64,000 bases of DNA from Dasyornis broadbenti (taxonomy: Eukaryota; Chordata; Aves; Passeriformes; Dasyornithidae): assembly GCA_013397935.1 (NCBI GenBank), contig VZRN01005835.1:1269690-1333689 (forward strand). Direction: 5' to 3'. Within the stretch, counting starts at the first letter, position 1. Each line of letters starts with the position of its first letter. Of this stretch, positions 24,631 to 36,400 are shown piece by piece. The translations under genes and the position numbers were made by a program. The notes beneath the pieces were generated by a model. The model was not told the origin of the DNA, did not search any database, and saw only the letters and a list, made by a program, of their open reading frames with translations.

Positions 24631-24689
24631 CTTATTTTTCATTAGAAAAAGCAGATTTCCTTTCAGTCGGCACCATCTCTCCCTCGGTT
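24631..24689 (-). CDS. Candidate internal exon with PH-domain-like motif
   Basis: This is a 59-bp minus-strand segment. It is preceded by a pyrimidine-rich acceptor (CTTACTTCTTTGCATGCAG) and followed by AATAAG|GTAATT. In the phase set by the 27.4-kb candidate it gives PRERWCRLKGNLLFLMKNK with no stop, while the other two frames are closed. RERWCRLKGNLLF fits the second and third beta strands of PH domains (basic-W-x-x-L-K-G-N-L-L-F). PH domains usually bind phosphoinositides or partner proteins at membranes. Two CpG dinucleotides sit in this short stretch although the surroundings are CpG-poor, as is common in exons. It ends in phase 0. I could not find the next exon, which should carry the strands usually containing an EPxG-type motif. 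The family within the PH superfamily is not identified; small PH proteins of the PLEKHJ1 or PHETA type are only a loose comparison. Confidence 0.52.
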
Positions 24690-27392
24690 CTGCATGCAAA
24701 GAAGTAAGAGATTAATAAAAACAACCTTGTGTCTTCACACATTAAATGCTTCTCAAAGAAGGTGCATTAGTTATAAAGGTCAGAAAAGAAAATCACTATC
24801 AACCAAAAAAAGACCGCTTCACTCAGTGGCTGCCTATGTATAACATGCTGTCAGATGCCAAATAACTTCCCAGAAGGTTTTTTCTATTCTGCAGCTGAGA
24901 GAGGTGAATGCAGCACACACTCAACACTGTCTCCTCAGCTTTTCTCCCTTTTCCTTGCATGGGAGCAGAAACAGGCACTTTAGCATGGAACACCTTTTGC
25001 TCCTGTCATTTCAGGAGATCAAAAATAATCTATGTTAAAACAGAAAAACATTCACTATTACACCTAGATTAGATGCTAATCTGAATGTACAATTCTCAGA
25101 ACATAAAAGGGAGTAAAATGACACCTAAATATTTACAGCCACTTTTCTATTACTATTTTAGTACACTTTTTAAAGTGCTTAACCAGTGGGAATAACATCT
25201 TTTTGTTTATAGACACATGCAGGCATGTAAACAAACTTTTGAGAACAGGGAAAGTCTCGCAACTTCACAGCCAGTGAGTGGGTCAAAAAGCTTTAAAAAA
25301 TTATTCTTACATAAACAGATGATTTTTAATATTGCATTATTTTTTAAAAAACACATTTGTAGGTGTATCTCTAAATATATATAGATACATAAACCTATTA
25401 TAAACATTATAGATCTTGCAGACAAATGTGATCTCTTTAGAGACCACTTCTTAAAAGAAGAAGGAATATTTTTTACACAATATGTATTATTTTGTGGTTT
25501 TGAGAGGGCACATGAAACTCTGTACCTCCAGACAGCAGCCAAACTGGAATTGCTAGGAAGCTGGAAGAACAGCTGTACGTTAAGGTCATGTTATTCTACA
25601 GCTGCCCCTGAGGAACTCTTGTATTTCCCTAAGCTGGCCACCACTAAAAATTTTATATTGAGGAGAAGGATGTCTTGTTACAGTAAATAAATAAATAACA
25701 TTCTCTTTACATCTTCATTTAAGTTATTAAGAGGATTCAATAGGCAACGTTTGAAAATCAGAGTAGCTTTTTCCCCACAACAAAGTGGGAGGTTCACAGG
25801 CACTGGGACTTAGAATAACTGTGTTCAGTAATAACCGGGGGGGGGTTTTCTTAGAAAAGGAATTGAACTTGTTGCATCTTTTCAGACCTACTACAGTGCA
25901 AGGACAAGACAGAAAAGAATATAAACCGATGTACATCTACCAACCAAAAACTTAAACACCGTTATCAGATCCGTGTATGTAGCTTTATGGTACAAGTACA
26001 GGACACTGCTAAGACTAAACTCCATCCCTCCCAGAACCCTGTGGGAAGGAAGGAACCACATTCCCACTGCAGCTTTTTTTCAGACAAATTTTTCTACAGG
26101 ATTGGGCAAAGTCATTACCTTGTAAGTGTGAAAAATAAGCAAGTCCAAAGATAAGTCGGACTAACAAGGACAGGTCTGTCAGTGACCAGGATACACAGTG
26201 ACAAGCATGCCCTGACAGAAACGACCCTTCTCAAGGGATCGTAATACGATTGCTGGGAGCCAGAAGGAGTTACTGGGCAACAGGAATATCCTACACATGC
26301 ACAGGTCCTTAAACTCTTTCCTAGAATCTACTGCCACTGCCCATGGCACAGACAGCCCATGATACCGGGCTACAGAAATGTTTGGTCTCTCTCCAGCTTA
26401 CATAGGGTTTTGAGCAGTATTATTAATAATAGCACTCAACATATTCTTAAGAAAATGAAAATTCAAAACATCCTCAAAAACATCAGATATCAGCCAGACA
26501 GGGCTTGATAGGCTGCCTACAAGGAGTACACAAGGTAGATAAACCTGGTGAGGAACCCCGAAGCAGCCAGAAGTGAATGCTTCCTAAAACCTTCTGCCCA
26601 GGAAGTTTACTGCACACCCTACAGGCAATTCTGGCTATTTATCAATAGAAAATGCACATTGTGGTTTTACTGGGACATGTATAAAACATTCTGAAAATGT
26701 GACTTGGAATTTGCTCAGCCCCATGTAACTGAGTCTGTGCTGGGTTTGAGCTTGTTTGTTTTTTTTCTAATAGAATAAAAGTAAATACAATCACAATGAA
26801 GATCAACTGGGACAAGTGAAAATAAAACATTTGCTGTTGCTGAAATTATTGTGTTAGGACTGATTTTACCACTAAACATGAGCTATTTTCTAACAGCTAC
26901 TGAGGGAATAGACATTTATTCAAGCTTACTGGAAATTGAAAGACATTTAAATATGATCATAAAAGCCTGAAGAAACCTGCAAACGAGGTGGGAAGTGAGC
27001 CATGGAAAATCTATACTGATAAAAGAACATAGTCTTTAGAGATGGGAGGCGTAAACTGAGGAAGTGGATATATAATTTTTAAAACATGGCAACCAGTGAC
27101 TGGTGACTAGCAGGTACTAGCAGAAAAGAACCCAGTATTTGTTTACTGCGGGGAAAAAAAAAAATCATGTTAAGGACTTTGTACTCTTTCTCAGGTATAT
27201 GACAAAGGAAACTTGAGAACTTGAGCAAACTAGTTTCAAGCTACATTATTCAGAAAAGTATTTAGCGCCAGTCGAGCATCAGTAATGAAGAAAACAAAAA
27301 ACTGAGGTGTACGTGATTAATGAAACCAAGCCAACAACTGCACAAAGCATGCGCAGCAACCAGGAACAGTTCTCAGTGCAAGTCATTTTTAC

Positions 27393-27455
27393 CTATTAAT
27401 TTTTTATCCCCGACCACTCTGCAAATCTTCAGTTTTCCTTCCTTGTCAAAGCAAC
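27393..27455 (-). CDS. Candidate internal exon, first strand of a PH-like domain
   Basis: This 63-bp minus-strand segment has an acceptor CCCTTCAG just above 27455 and a donor AATAG|GTAAAAATG below 27393. It reads as GT + 20 codons + G. The peptide is CFDKEGKLKICRVVGDKKLI. The EGKLKICR part looks like the first beta strand of a PH domain. Both ends are in phase 1, matching the leftover G from the 46.1-kb candidate and the AA start of the 24.6-kb candidate, so the frame runs unbroken across both junctions. The other two frames of this segment contain stops. The distance to the flanking candidates (about 18.6 kb and 2.7 kb) would be normal for a bird gene. The function is inferred only from the PH-like pattern. 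Confidence 0.48.
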
Positions 27456-29184
27456 CTGAAGGGTGCCTGGCCAGCAATGCCAGATGTTTGGCATTGAATC
27501 TCATGGGGTTGCCAGGGAAGAGGAGGAGGATGAGTAAGAGATGGAGGAAGACAATGATGGTGCTACTTAATCCGTTGAAGCTGAGCAAAATCTAGGCAGC
27601 AGATGTGAAGATCAACTGAAACATTAAAAACAAAACAAAAAACACAAAAGATGCCACTGTTTACTGTGATTTCCATTCTATTGTGCACTCCAAACACTAC
27701 TTTCTTTTCATAATATGTGAGCAGTGTAAGTAATAGGGGAAAAGACCCAAGGTCACACAGGCGACGCCTCACACTTCTTAAGAAAGAAAAGTTTCATTTC
27801 TTTTCAGTAGCTGTAGAACCTCATGCAGAAGCTGTAATTTTATGCAGTATTTCAACATTTATCAATACCAAAAATATATTTTGGCTATAAGCATATAAAT
27901 AACTAGAGAGCTAAATATGCATTTACAGGACAGGGGGAAGAGAGTAGATTGCCTTTTATTTCCATCTCCTTCACAGGAACAATAACAATACCAAGTGTTA
28001 ACTATAAAAAAGTTCACTATTCTAACAGTTTTCAGTACTTTAGGAACATTTTCTTCTGTGTTTTCAGGAAACGAGTTATGTATTTCTCTACTGCCCCTAG
28101 CCCACACCCCCCTCACAAAAAAAAAAAAACCCAACAGCCTTCATTTATTGAAACATATACTGAACTTCATGAAAAAATTGCACTTGACATATATAAGAGA
28201 TCTTTTTTCTTTCTCTGAACCCCTCCTCTGTTTATTGGAAATGATTTTAATATTAAGTTCCATAGGAGTTTTGACCACCAGAGATTTGGAAATAAATATT
28301 TTTGTCCAAACTGCAGTTCACACAGTACCATTTCACACTGCTGCAAGGATGAAAAAAATAAGGCCAGAAAAGTAGTTCTAGAGATCTTCCTTTTAATCCC
28401 ACAATATTCTATGCTTTTAATATCCAACACTTTTGTAAAGGCCTTTCTCAAAAAAAAAAAACCTCTTGGTATGACCCTTAACAAAATCAAGCAACTGAAG
28501 CCTGTCAGATGGATTTTAATACTCCTATGCAGAGTATTCAAAAAAAAGAAGCTGCCCAACCCCAGCACACAGGCTTCAGAAGCCAGTTTCAATCTCTAAA
28601 TCAGAAGCCTTATTCTTCAGAGAGCGGCACTGACATCTTGATCTGGTGGAGAACTACAACTCTTAACAATTGCCGATCAAGTTCTTCTCAACTGTTGAGC
28701 TGAAGAAGTTACATCTTCTGCACTGTATCTTTCTGTGGGCCCTTTCATTCCTACTTTTACCTTTATATTCACTTTCTTCTTGAGTTTATACCTCAAACAA
28801 TGGCCACTGCTGTGTCCTGCAATTTCCAATAGCCACACCACAGCCAATTCCAACAGCACTATGACAGTGAAAGCAAACCAAAATTAACTATTACTTTATA
28901 CATATGAAAAATAGCCGAGTCAAAAAGATGATGTTCTAAAGACAAATCAACAAGTAATTTTTTCCTCCTGGGGAGGTTCTACAGCACTGCCATAAAGCTA
29001 AAACCTTTTTAGTTTCCTTTATCCAATATCCTGGCAAGCAAGGAAGAGAGTAAGTGCAAGCAATCTCAACATGCATCTAAGCAGTAGAAGGTACAACTCT
29101 GACTTTTCCATTCATTCCCACATATACACCTTCCTTCTTGTTTTTCCTTGAGCATCAGCAGCTATACTTGTATTACCCCATCTT

Positions 29185-29220
29185 CATAACCTTCTTGAAA
29201 TTCATAACCTTCTTGAAATT
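29185..29220. repeat. 18-bp perfect tandem duplication
   Basis: CATAACCTTCTTGAAATT occurs twice in a row without change. It appears to be a recent slippage or duplication event in unique DNA. Confidence 0.95.
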
Positions 29221-32200
29221 TTATCTTAATGACTTCATGATCATCTCAAAATCTGACCCACAATTTCCAGCACCAGGATGCTGTTTTACCTAAAATGAGC
29301 TACTAGAGCGCTCCATCATGCAGGTGCAGCTGGCTGCCAATATTTTGTAAATTGACAGACTACAGCTGTGGAAAGATGACTCATACAGCACTGGCAAGTA
29401 GGATATTTATCATACATTGCAATCTTGAGCATATTCAGCATTGAAGACCAAATCCATCCAAAGACACTGGTAGGGCCACATGACGAACAAAACACAGCCA
29501 CAATGACACTTACAAAAGGAACTTTGGAACTGGTAGTGTGTACACTCCTACCAGTCTCCATACACTGAATGGAATTAATTCCTCATTTTATTTTACAGCC
29601 ACAGACTGTATTTTTAACAACAGAGAACATAGTCTTTGGCATAGACCTATTTGCTTTTAAAGAAAAACAAATCTGGCAAGCTAAACTTGTGGTCTCCTAC
29701 TTTGTGTTCACCCTTTTGTTTCTGCCTGGTCCTCTCAGACAGGTATCTTGCACACTTTTCACACAGCCCGTTGGTACCCTTCTTGTTTTAGAGAACACAG
29801 TGTTAATAATCTAACAGCAACCAACCTCCTTGTTGGTTTGTGAATCCACCAATTCCAGTCCTTCTTATAAACACCTGTAAATCACCCTAAATAGCATCTT
29901 CATCTACACAGTTACTCTTGACTGAAGCAATCTCTTTGACTAGCATAAAGAAAATCAGAACCTATGAGTCTGGTCCCAGATGGAAAAGCCTTGAAAACTG
30001 TTAATAATTGAATGAAACCTAAGTTATCAATGCAAATAAATGACATTGGCTAACTCTAATTATGCTTAAATGCAGTAATTACTGTAATGCACAGACATCT
30101 GTACTTCACATAGAACTGCAAAACACAGAAGGTCAGGGGGTGAGACAAGTTGTAAACTGCTATTAAGAAAGCATTTGCTTTCCAGCAAAGGAAAGAACAA
30201 TGCCCAGTAAACAGCGCACCCTGGGCTTCTTGAAAGGCTATTAGAAAGAATAAAGAAGTTCCAGGAGGAGATGTGCATATTGATTTTGTTATTTTCCCCT
30301 CCAGGGGAGATACTATATCTCCTGCACTCATCTATCAGTAAAGTAGTAACAGCCTAGAAATTCCATTCATCACATCTGTGCACCACTTGCTCTGCACAGG
30401 AACCATAACATGTAAATCACAGGGGACAGCAAGAGCAGCACACAGCACTAAAACCCTCGAGACAGAACACTTTGGTGTGTATCAGCCAGTACCTGGAAAT
30501 GCAAGGCAGCAGGGCTAGCAGTTTCACAGCAGTAATAATCAAGGTGCCTGTTCCCTGGAAGTTTGCCAGAGAAGCTAAACTAATCTGACAGTGTCTGAAT
30601 ATTATTCAGACCTAAAAGGTATAAGAAATCAAGGGATTCAGACTTGGGTTTAAGTTAGAAAGCCGGCAATCACAGCCAGCGCTGGCACAATAATAAAATT
30701 AAAGGTAAACAACGCCAAAGGATATGTCTGTCTTCAGCTGCAGCACTGGGTCTCCTTGAAAGAGCAGAAAGACTTTTTAGCTCAATAATCCACTTCTGTC
30801 TTCATTTCAGACTAAAACTATCAGTCAGGGAAACTACATAGTCATATAGTGCCTTTAAGTGTTTGTCCTAGATAATTTCTTTCCTAGCATGAACTCAGAT
30901 AGAAAAGATACTATCTTCAGTTATTTAATACCAGTGGTTCAAGAGACAGACGTTATTTAATGCTCATGGCTAGAGACAGAGGCATGCTGAGTCTGAAGTC
31001 CCTGTCAACATTCTTCCACACACAATCACCACAACCATCATTTATAAGCAAACTGGCCCAGTCAATTACTTTGTGAGTGGCCAGGAGAGAAAGAGGTGGA
31101 AGAATCTATGTCCTTGGATGCAATAATTTTAGAACAGATGACCATTTTGACAGCTCATAGACCACAAAATTTATCAAGTTGTCTGCTGGATGTCCCCTGT
31201 CTCCCTGTATGTGATGTTATAGTTTTCATGACCACTTCCTACAGACATGGAAAAATTAGGACCATTTGATTCATGTGACACAGAAAAAGAGCTGCAACAT
31301 ATAGCAACAAACTGTAAGCACCAGCCTCATAGTAGCACCTCTCTGATAAATACAATGAGAGAAATGCACATTTTAGATCACTTGAAGAGACACAAACCCA
31401 CCTTTTATCCTATACTGTATTATTATACTCTATACTAGAAGTCAAAAAGGAAAAAAAAAAACAGTAGCATGTTCAAGTAAATTTTTAACTTACAAGGAAG
31501 TTTCACTGAGTAAAAATCAGCACAAAATTTACTTCAGTACTTGAAGGCTAGCATGAATAACAGCTACCCATTGTAAAATTTGCAACTATTTCACCCTGCA
31601 GAACAGCTACTAAAGAATATTTTATTAGTTTTGGGTAACCACCAGGCTGTACCTGTCCAAAGCCGAAATTGCAGGAGGTCACCACTGCAAGTACAAAAGG
31701 GAGTAAGCACTTTCATGCCTGCCTGCACTACCTTGAAACAACACTTTCAGCAGAGTCTCTTTGGTTCCAAATTTTCTTATGGATCATAAGCCCAGATCAA
31801 CATCAAATCAGTGCATAACACCTTGCAGATTTCATTAGTACTGCATTTAATCTAGACATTTTGGTAAAGTGTTAAAATGCAAGCTTTGCTGCAATCTCCT
31901 AAACCTCTGAAACAAAGTCAATAAAATTGACCGCCCAATTTCACTAGTTTAGCTATTTCAAAAAGAAAAACACCAGAACTCACATCTTCAAGTCCTCAGA
32001 GACTCTGTCAAATACATTCTAAACTCCCATTCTCTTCCTTTGAAAAGGTACAATATTTTTAGTTGACATCATTTTGCATTAAGAACTTCTTTAATCTTTG
32101 CAACACACAGCACAGGAAACAGCCTTCAAAAGGAAAGCTGCAAAATTAGTCCATAATTTTGTCTTCAAAAAATATATTCTTTTCAAGCAAAGAGATATTG

Positions 32201-35200
32201 CTAATGCCATGTACTGTCTCTTTACTAGGTCATAAAATATACGTAAGACATTATGCTCCCCCATTAAACTCTCAATTCTATCCCTGATGCCTGCATATTG
32301 GAACAAAACACTGGGAATTTCTGCCTTGAAGTGAAAAAATAAGAGTACAAGGCAGAGTCAGCAAAAAGAATTAATACGTGGCAGGAGTTTCAAATTGGCA
32401 GATATATGGATATATCTAAGTAAAATTTTCAAAAATCTGTACCTGAATCTATATTTAAGTTTTACCTTGAAAATCATTAACAGCTGATCAGCAGGGAAGA
32501 AAGCTCCTGGCTGACATAAATTCAGGGACTGCCTTCCAAAGAAGGCTTCAGAGATCTGCAAAGGAAACCTTAATATAAAGGAAGAAAACAGTAAAAAGCA
32601 GTATAGAAATTTGTCTTACAAAAGAATCTTCTCTTTAGGTTTGGGTTTTTCTTTTCTCACTGAAGTAAGACAGGCAAGACCTATATGCCAAGTATCACTA
32701 AGTACTAGGCTATCTGCAGAAGGTATCTATTGGCAATACAAAATTATTCAGGCCTTTCTATATGAAGTTAAAGATGCTTATCAGCTGGCTGCACACAGTC
32801 AAGCTAACTGATGACACCCAGGGAAAATTTCAGTTTCTTTCTAGCTGCTCAATCTCCTCACTTTGCCTCCTGGCTGTCTTACTTCCTTCCAGCAAGGTCA
32901 AAGCTAGGGCTGATCAAATAATATTTGTAGTTTGCACTTATACTTTGGTAGGCTGCAAGTACTGTAGCAATCTATTTGAACAGATTATCATCCTTAACTA
33001 GTTCAAACGTTTCTTTCTACAATTTATCAGCCATTGTGCCTTTCAAAAACAATTAGAATCAACAAATGACAGGCCTGCAATATTCAGTGAGTTAATAAGC
33101 CATGTCATTGCCTAGGATACCCTTTACTGAGTATTGAAAGCAATTTTGAATGTTTTTTTGTTTGCATAGAAGAAAGGTAACAGAAGCATTAAATAATTAT
33201 CCATTTTCACAATAGTACCAGTGGTTATTTCAGTTGTATTTTATTCTGAATCACACATATACCATATTGTAATAACTTTGTCCTCTCTAAGTTTTTAGTT
33301 CAGTCACTCTTACCTCAATTATGCCCTGAAAAATGACATAGGAGCTCCAGCTGACAGGGCAATCCCTAAGCAGAGCCAGCCTTCTTCCAAGGGATGCATG
33401 ACCTTGCAATGGCATAATTGTGCACCACATAAACCAACCAGTACCCTCATCCTCTACCACTGCTGTTTGCAAGTCCCTTTTTAAAAGGCCTAAACCAAAC
33501 AAGACCTTAAAAGCAAAGTATCTGCTGGAAAAAAAAAGGCTGTGAGAAGTGAGCTATTCTATTTGGAGACAGATAATGAAAAATTAAATGCTGGCTTGGT
33601 TTGAAGGTATTCCCTTCAGCTGAAAAAAATAGCAACCATGCAGAACAGCTCCATCTTCCCTTCAGCTGACAGATTCCCCAGTCAAGCAAATTTTTAAATG
33701 ATTCATGTAGTTTCCCAGCATTCATTCCCAAATCACATTGAGACGTGATCTTTCTGGGGGAGTGGGGAAGAAAGAGAAAAAAATCTTGCCTTTTGTTTCC
33801 TCGAAAAGGGATAATACAAATAAGCACTTACCACCAACAGGTATCACCTGACACACCCACTGAACAACGCACTTCCAGCTACTGATACTGATCCAACTGA
33901 AAACCTGCCCTGTGGGAAGGAAGTAATTTGTGTGTTGTGGGAGTAGTCCCATGTGGTTTTACTGCACCACACTAGGCAGAGATTGAGCAAGGTCTGCTCT
34001 GCTCAGCCACCTCACAGTGACACCCAGAGTTCCAAGTGCAACCTCCCTCGGGCTGCTCCGGAGCAGCTGCTGACCCGACACAGGTACAGGCTCCTGGGAC
34101 AGGGAGCCCTCCTTCCCCACAGCAGCACCAGTGCTGATGGAGCCACAGAAGGAACTGACCCGGATGAAAACGTAACCAAGCTGTTCCCTGATCTACCCAG
34201 ATGCAGGAATGCCAGTGCCAGCCCAACAGAGAGGATGAAATATGCTCGCGCAGGTAATCCTTCTGCAGAGGACCACAGATGTGTCAGCTCAGTACGATGG
34301 TGTAACTGCAGCCTTAGGACAACAATTCCCATATGAAGGACTTCAAACATAGTCCTTACTCAAGAAGACTCCTGGCAGATCTGAATTCATCCATGAGCTT
34401 CTCTCAAAATTCCAACTATACTTTCAAGCAACACTGCCTTGAATTACTCCTTCTCCCATTGTCTGCTCAGCCCCAGGCACACTGCAGCACTGGCTATGAC
34501 TTTCTCTTGGGCCAGCAAGAAAGCTGGGTTACAGAAGTTATCTTGCATAACATTCAAACAAATACCAGAAGGTTAAGTCAGTCTCTCAAGACCCTATTCA
34601 AAACTAACTGCACCAACTAATGTTTCAAGACATCAGCTACATGCAAACAACTGTGGAGACAAGTTCAGCCACTATTATGACCCCATGGGTTCAGAGCAGG
34701 TGGACCCCAGCTAGATATTAACATTTCAGTCACTACTTACTTACAAATTTATTTACACAGCATATTCCTTTCTCTAGTCTCCAGGAATGAAAATACAAAC
34801 CTGTAACCTGCCATTTCAAACAAAACAAAAGTCCAAAGTAAATGAGCATAGCATAGCTCAATTTACCAGGACCTCCTATACATAAGTCTGTAGCAAAACC
34901 AGGCTGGGGGAGGAGGCCTGCTGGGAACAAGAATCCCATAAAGAAAGGAACAAAGGTAAAACACGGTAATCAGTTTCAAAAAATATTGCACTATATTGCT
35001 CCATTCTGCAAGATACAGTATCTGAGCAGTAACAACTGGAAGTTTCCCCTCTAGAAGACTTATTTCTTCTCTCTCTTCCAATTTCTATAAATGTGCAAAA
35101 GACAGAAGCAAACTTAAAACACAAAATTGCTGTAGCATCAGTTTTAGTGGTAATTTCTACTAAAACAGACAAATTACTGTATTAAGACTGCAGCTTATAC

Positions 35201-35616
35201 TCTCTGAGATACAGGATTTTTATCTTAAGTTTGCAGTCCCCAACACCTTTGAATTTCTTAACCGTTTCTGTTTGCATCATATGCTAGAACTCAAAAAACT
35301 TCAGTCTTAACACCTACATATATTAAAAAAAAAACCACAAAACCCACACAGCTGAGAAAACACAGCTTCTTCCCTTTCTCTAAGCTTACAATGTCTGAGG
35401 AAATCTAAACTATAAGTATTAAAAATATTTTAACAGCAAATTTGAGAGATTTGGGGTTCATTTGAGCACCAAAACATTCTAGTTAAAGATGACGGGATCA
35501 ACTCATCCACAAAATAAAATACAACATAATAGCTTTTGAGATTAAAGACATCAAGTACTCGGAACAAAATCCTTTTCCTAAGTTCCAGACAGTTCTGGAA
35601 TTCATCATGGTTTTTG

Positions 35617-35633
35617 TTTTTTTTTTTTTTTTT
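35617..35633. repeat. Poly-T tract
   Basis: Seventeen Ts following TTTTTG; simple repeat about 190 bp before the ERVK-like LTR. Confidence 0.95.
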
Positions 35634-35823
35634 GTAATAACAGGAAGGAGGAACTCTTCGTGCTCTCTTTAATAGGACAACCAAAGCAGACTTAATTCTT
35701 TCTCCATACAACCTTCATGAAAATAACAGAAGTGTTTTTCCTTCAGAAATAACTGACACAGAAACTAACTCACCTGTGAGGAGCCAGCAGAGGCTTTGAT
35801 TTTACTACTCTACATTTAAGGGG

Positions 35824-35829
35824 ACACCA
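35824..35829. repeat. Target-site duplication, left copy (ACACCA)
   Basis: Identical to 36395-36400 and directly adjacent to the TG start of the LTR. Confidence 0.88.
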
Positions 35830-36394
35830 TGTGTTCTGAGAGAGAGTTAATTTCCTTCCCAGGGGCTGGTATGGGACTGTGTTTTGGATTTGTGATGAAC
35901 ACAGGGTTGATATGAGATATTTTTGTTATTGCTAAGCAGGGCTTATACAGAGCCAAGGCCTTTTCTGCTTTTGGTGCTGCCAAACTGGTAAGGAAGTCGG
36001 GGGTGGCTGGGAGAAGACACAGCCTGGACAGGTGACACCAAGTGACCAAAGGGACATTCCAGACCATGTGACATCATGCTCAGGATACAAAGAGAGGGAA
36101 GAGGGATGAAAGGGGGGACATTTGGAGTGATGGCATTTGTCTTCCCAAGTTACATGTAATGGGGCCCTGCTGTCTGGAGATGGCTGAACACCTGTCCGCT
36201 CACGGGAAGCAGGGAATTCATTCCTTGTTTTGCTTTGCTTGTGTGTGTAGCTTTTGCTTTCCCAGTTAAACTGTCTTTATCTCAACCCACAAGTTTCCAG
36301 GCTTTTACCCTTCCAATTGGCTCCCTGATCCCGCTGGTGGAGGAGGGAGAGAGTGGCTGCCTGGGGCTTGGTGGCTGCCTGAAGTTGAACCACA
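35830..36394 (+). mobile_element. Solo LTR, ERVK-like, with 6-bp target duplications
   Basis: The element starts TGTGTTCTGAGAGAGAG and ends GTTGAACCACA. It is flanked by perfect ACACCA hexamers at 35824-35829 and 36395-36400. The internal order (GGATTTGTGATGAACACAGGG, then GCTAAGCAGGGCTTATACAG, then a TTAAACTGTCTTTATCTCAA stretch near the end) is that of songbird class II LTRs. A 6-bp duplication is the class II signature. The length of 565 bp is normal for a complete LTR, and no internal sequence adjoins it, so it is a solo LTR. Orientation is plus by the terminal order. There is no clear AATAAA. Confidence 0.92.
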
Positions 36395-36400
36395 ACACCA
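36395..36400. repeat. Target-site duplication, right copy (ACACCA)
   Basis: Identical to 35824-35829 and directly adjacent to the CA end of the LTR. Confidence 0.88.

Larger units (their letters stand above)
27456..35823. other. Putative intron or intergenic DNA
   Basis: No recognisable coding segment. It contains an 18-bp tandem duplication and several A runs. A G+C-richer patch at about 33950-34350 has long but unrecognised frames. If the PH-like gene is real, this is part of a large intron. Confidence 0.55.
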
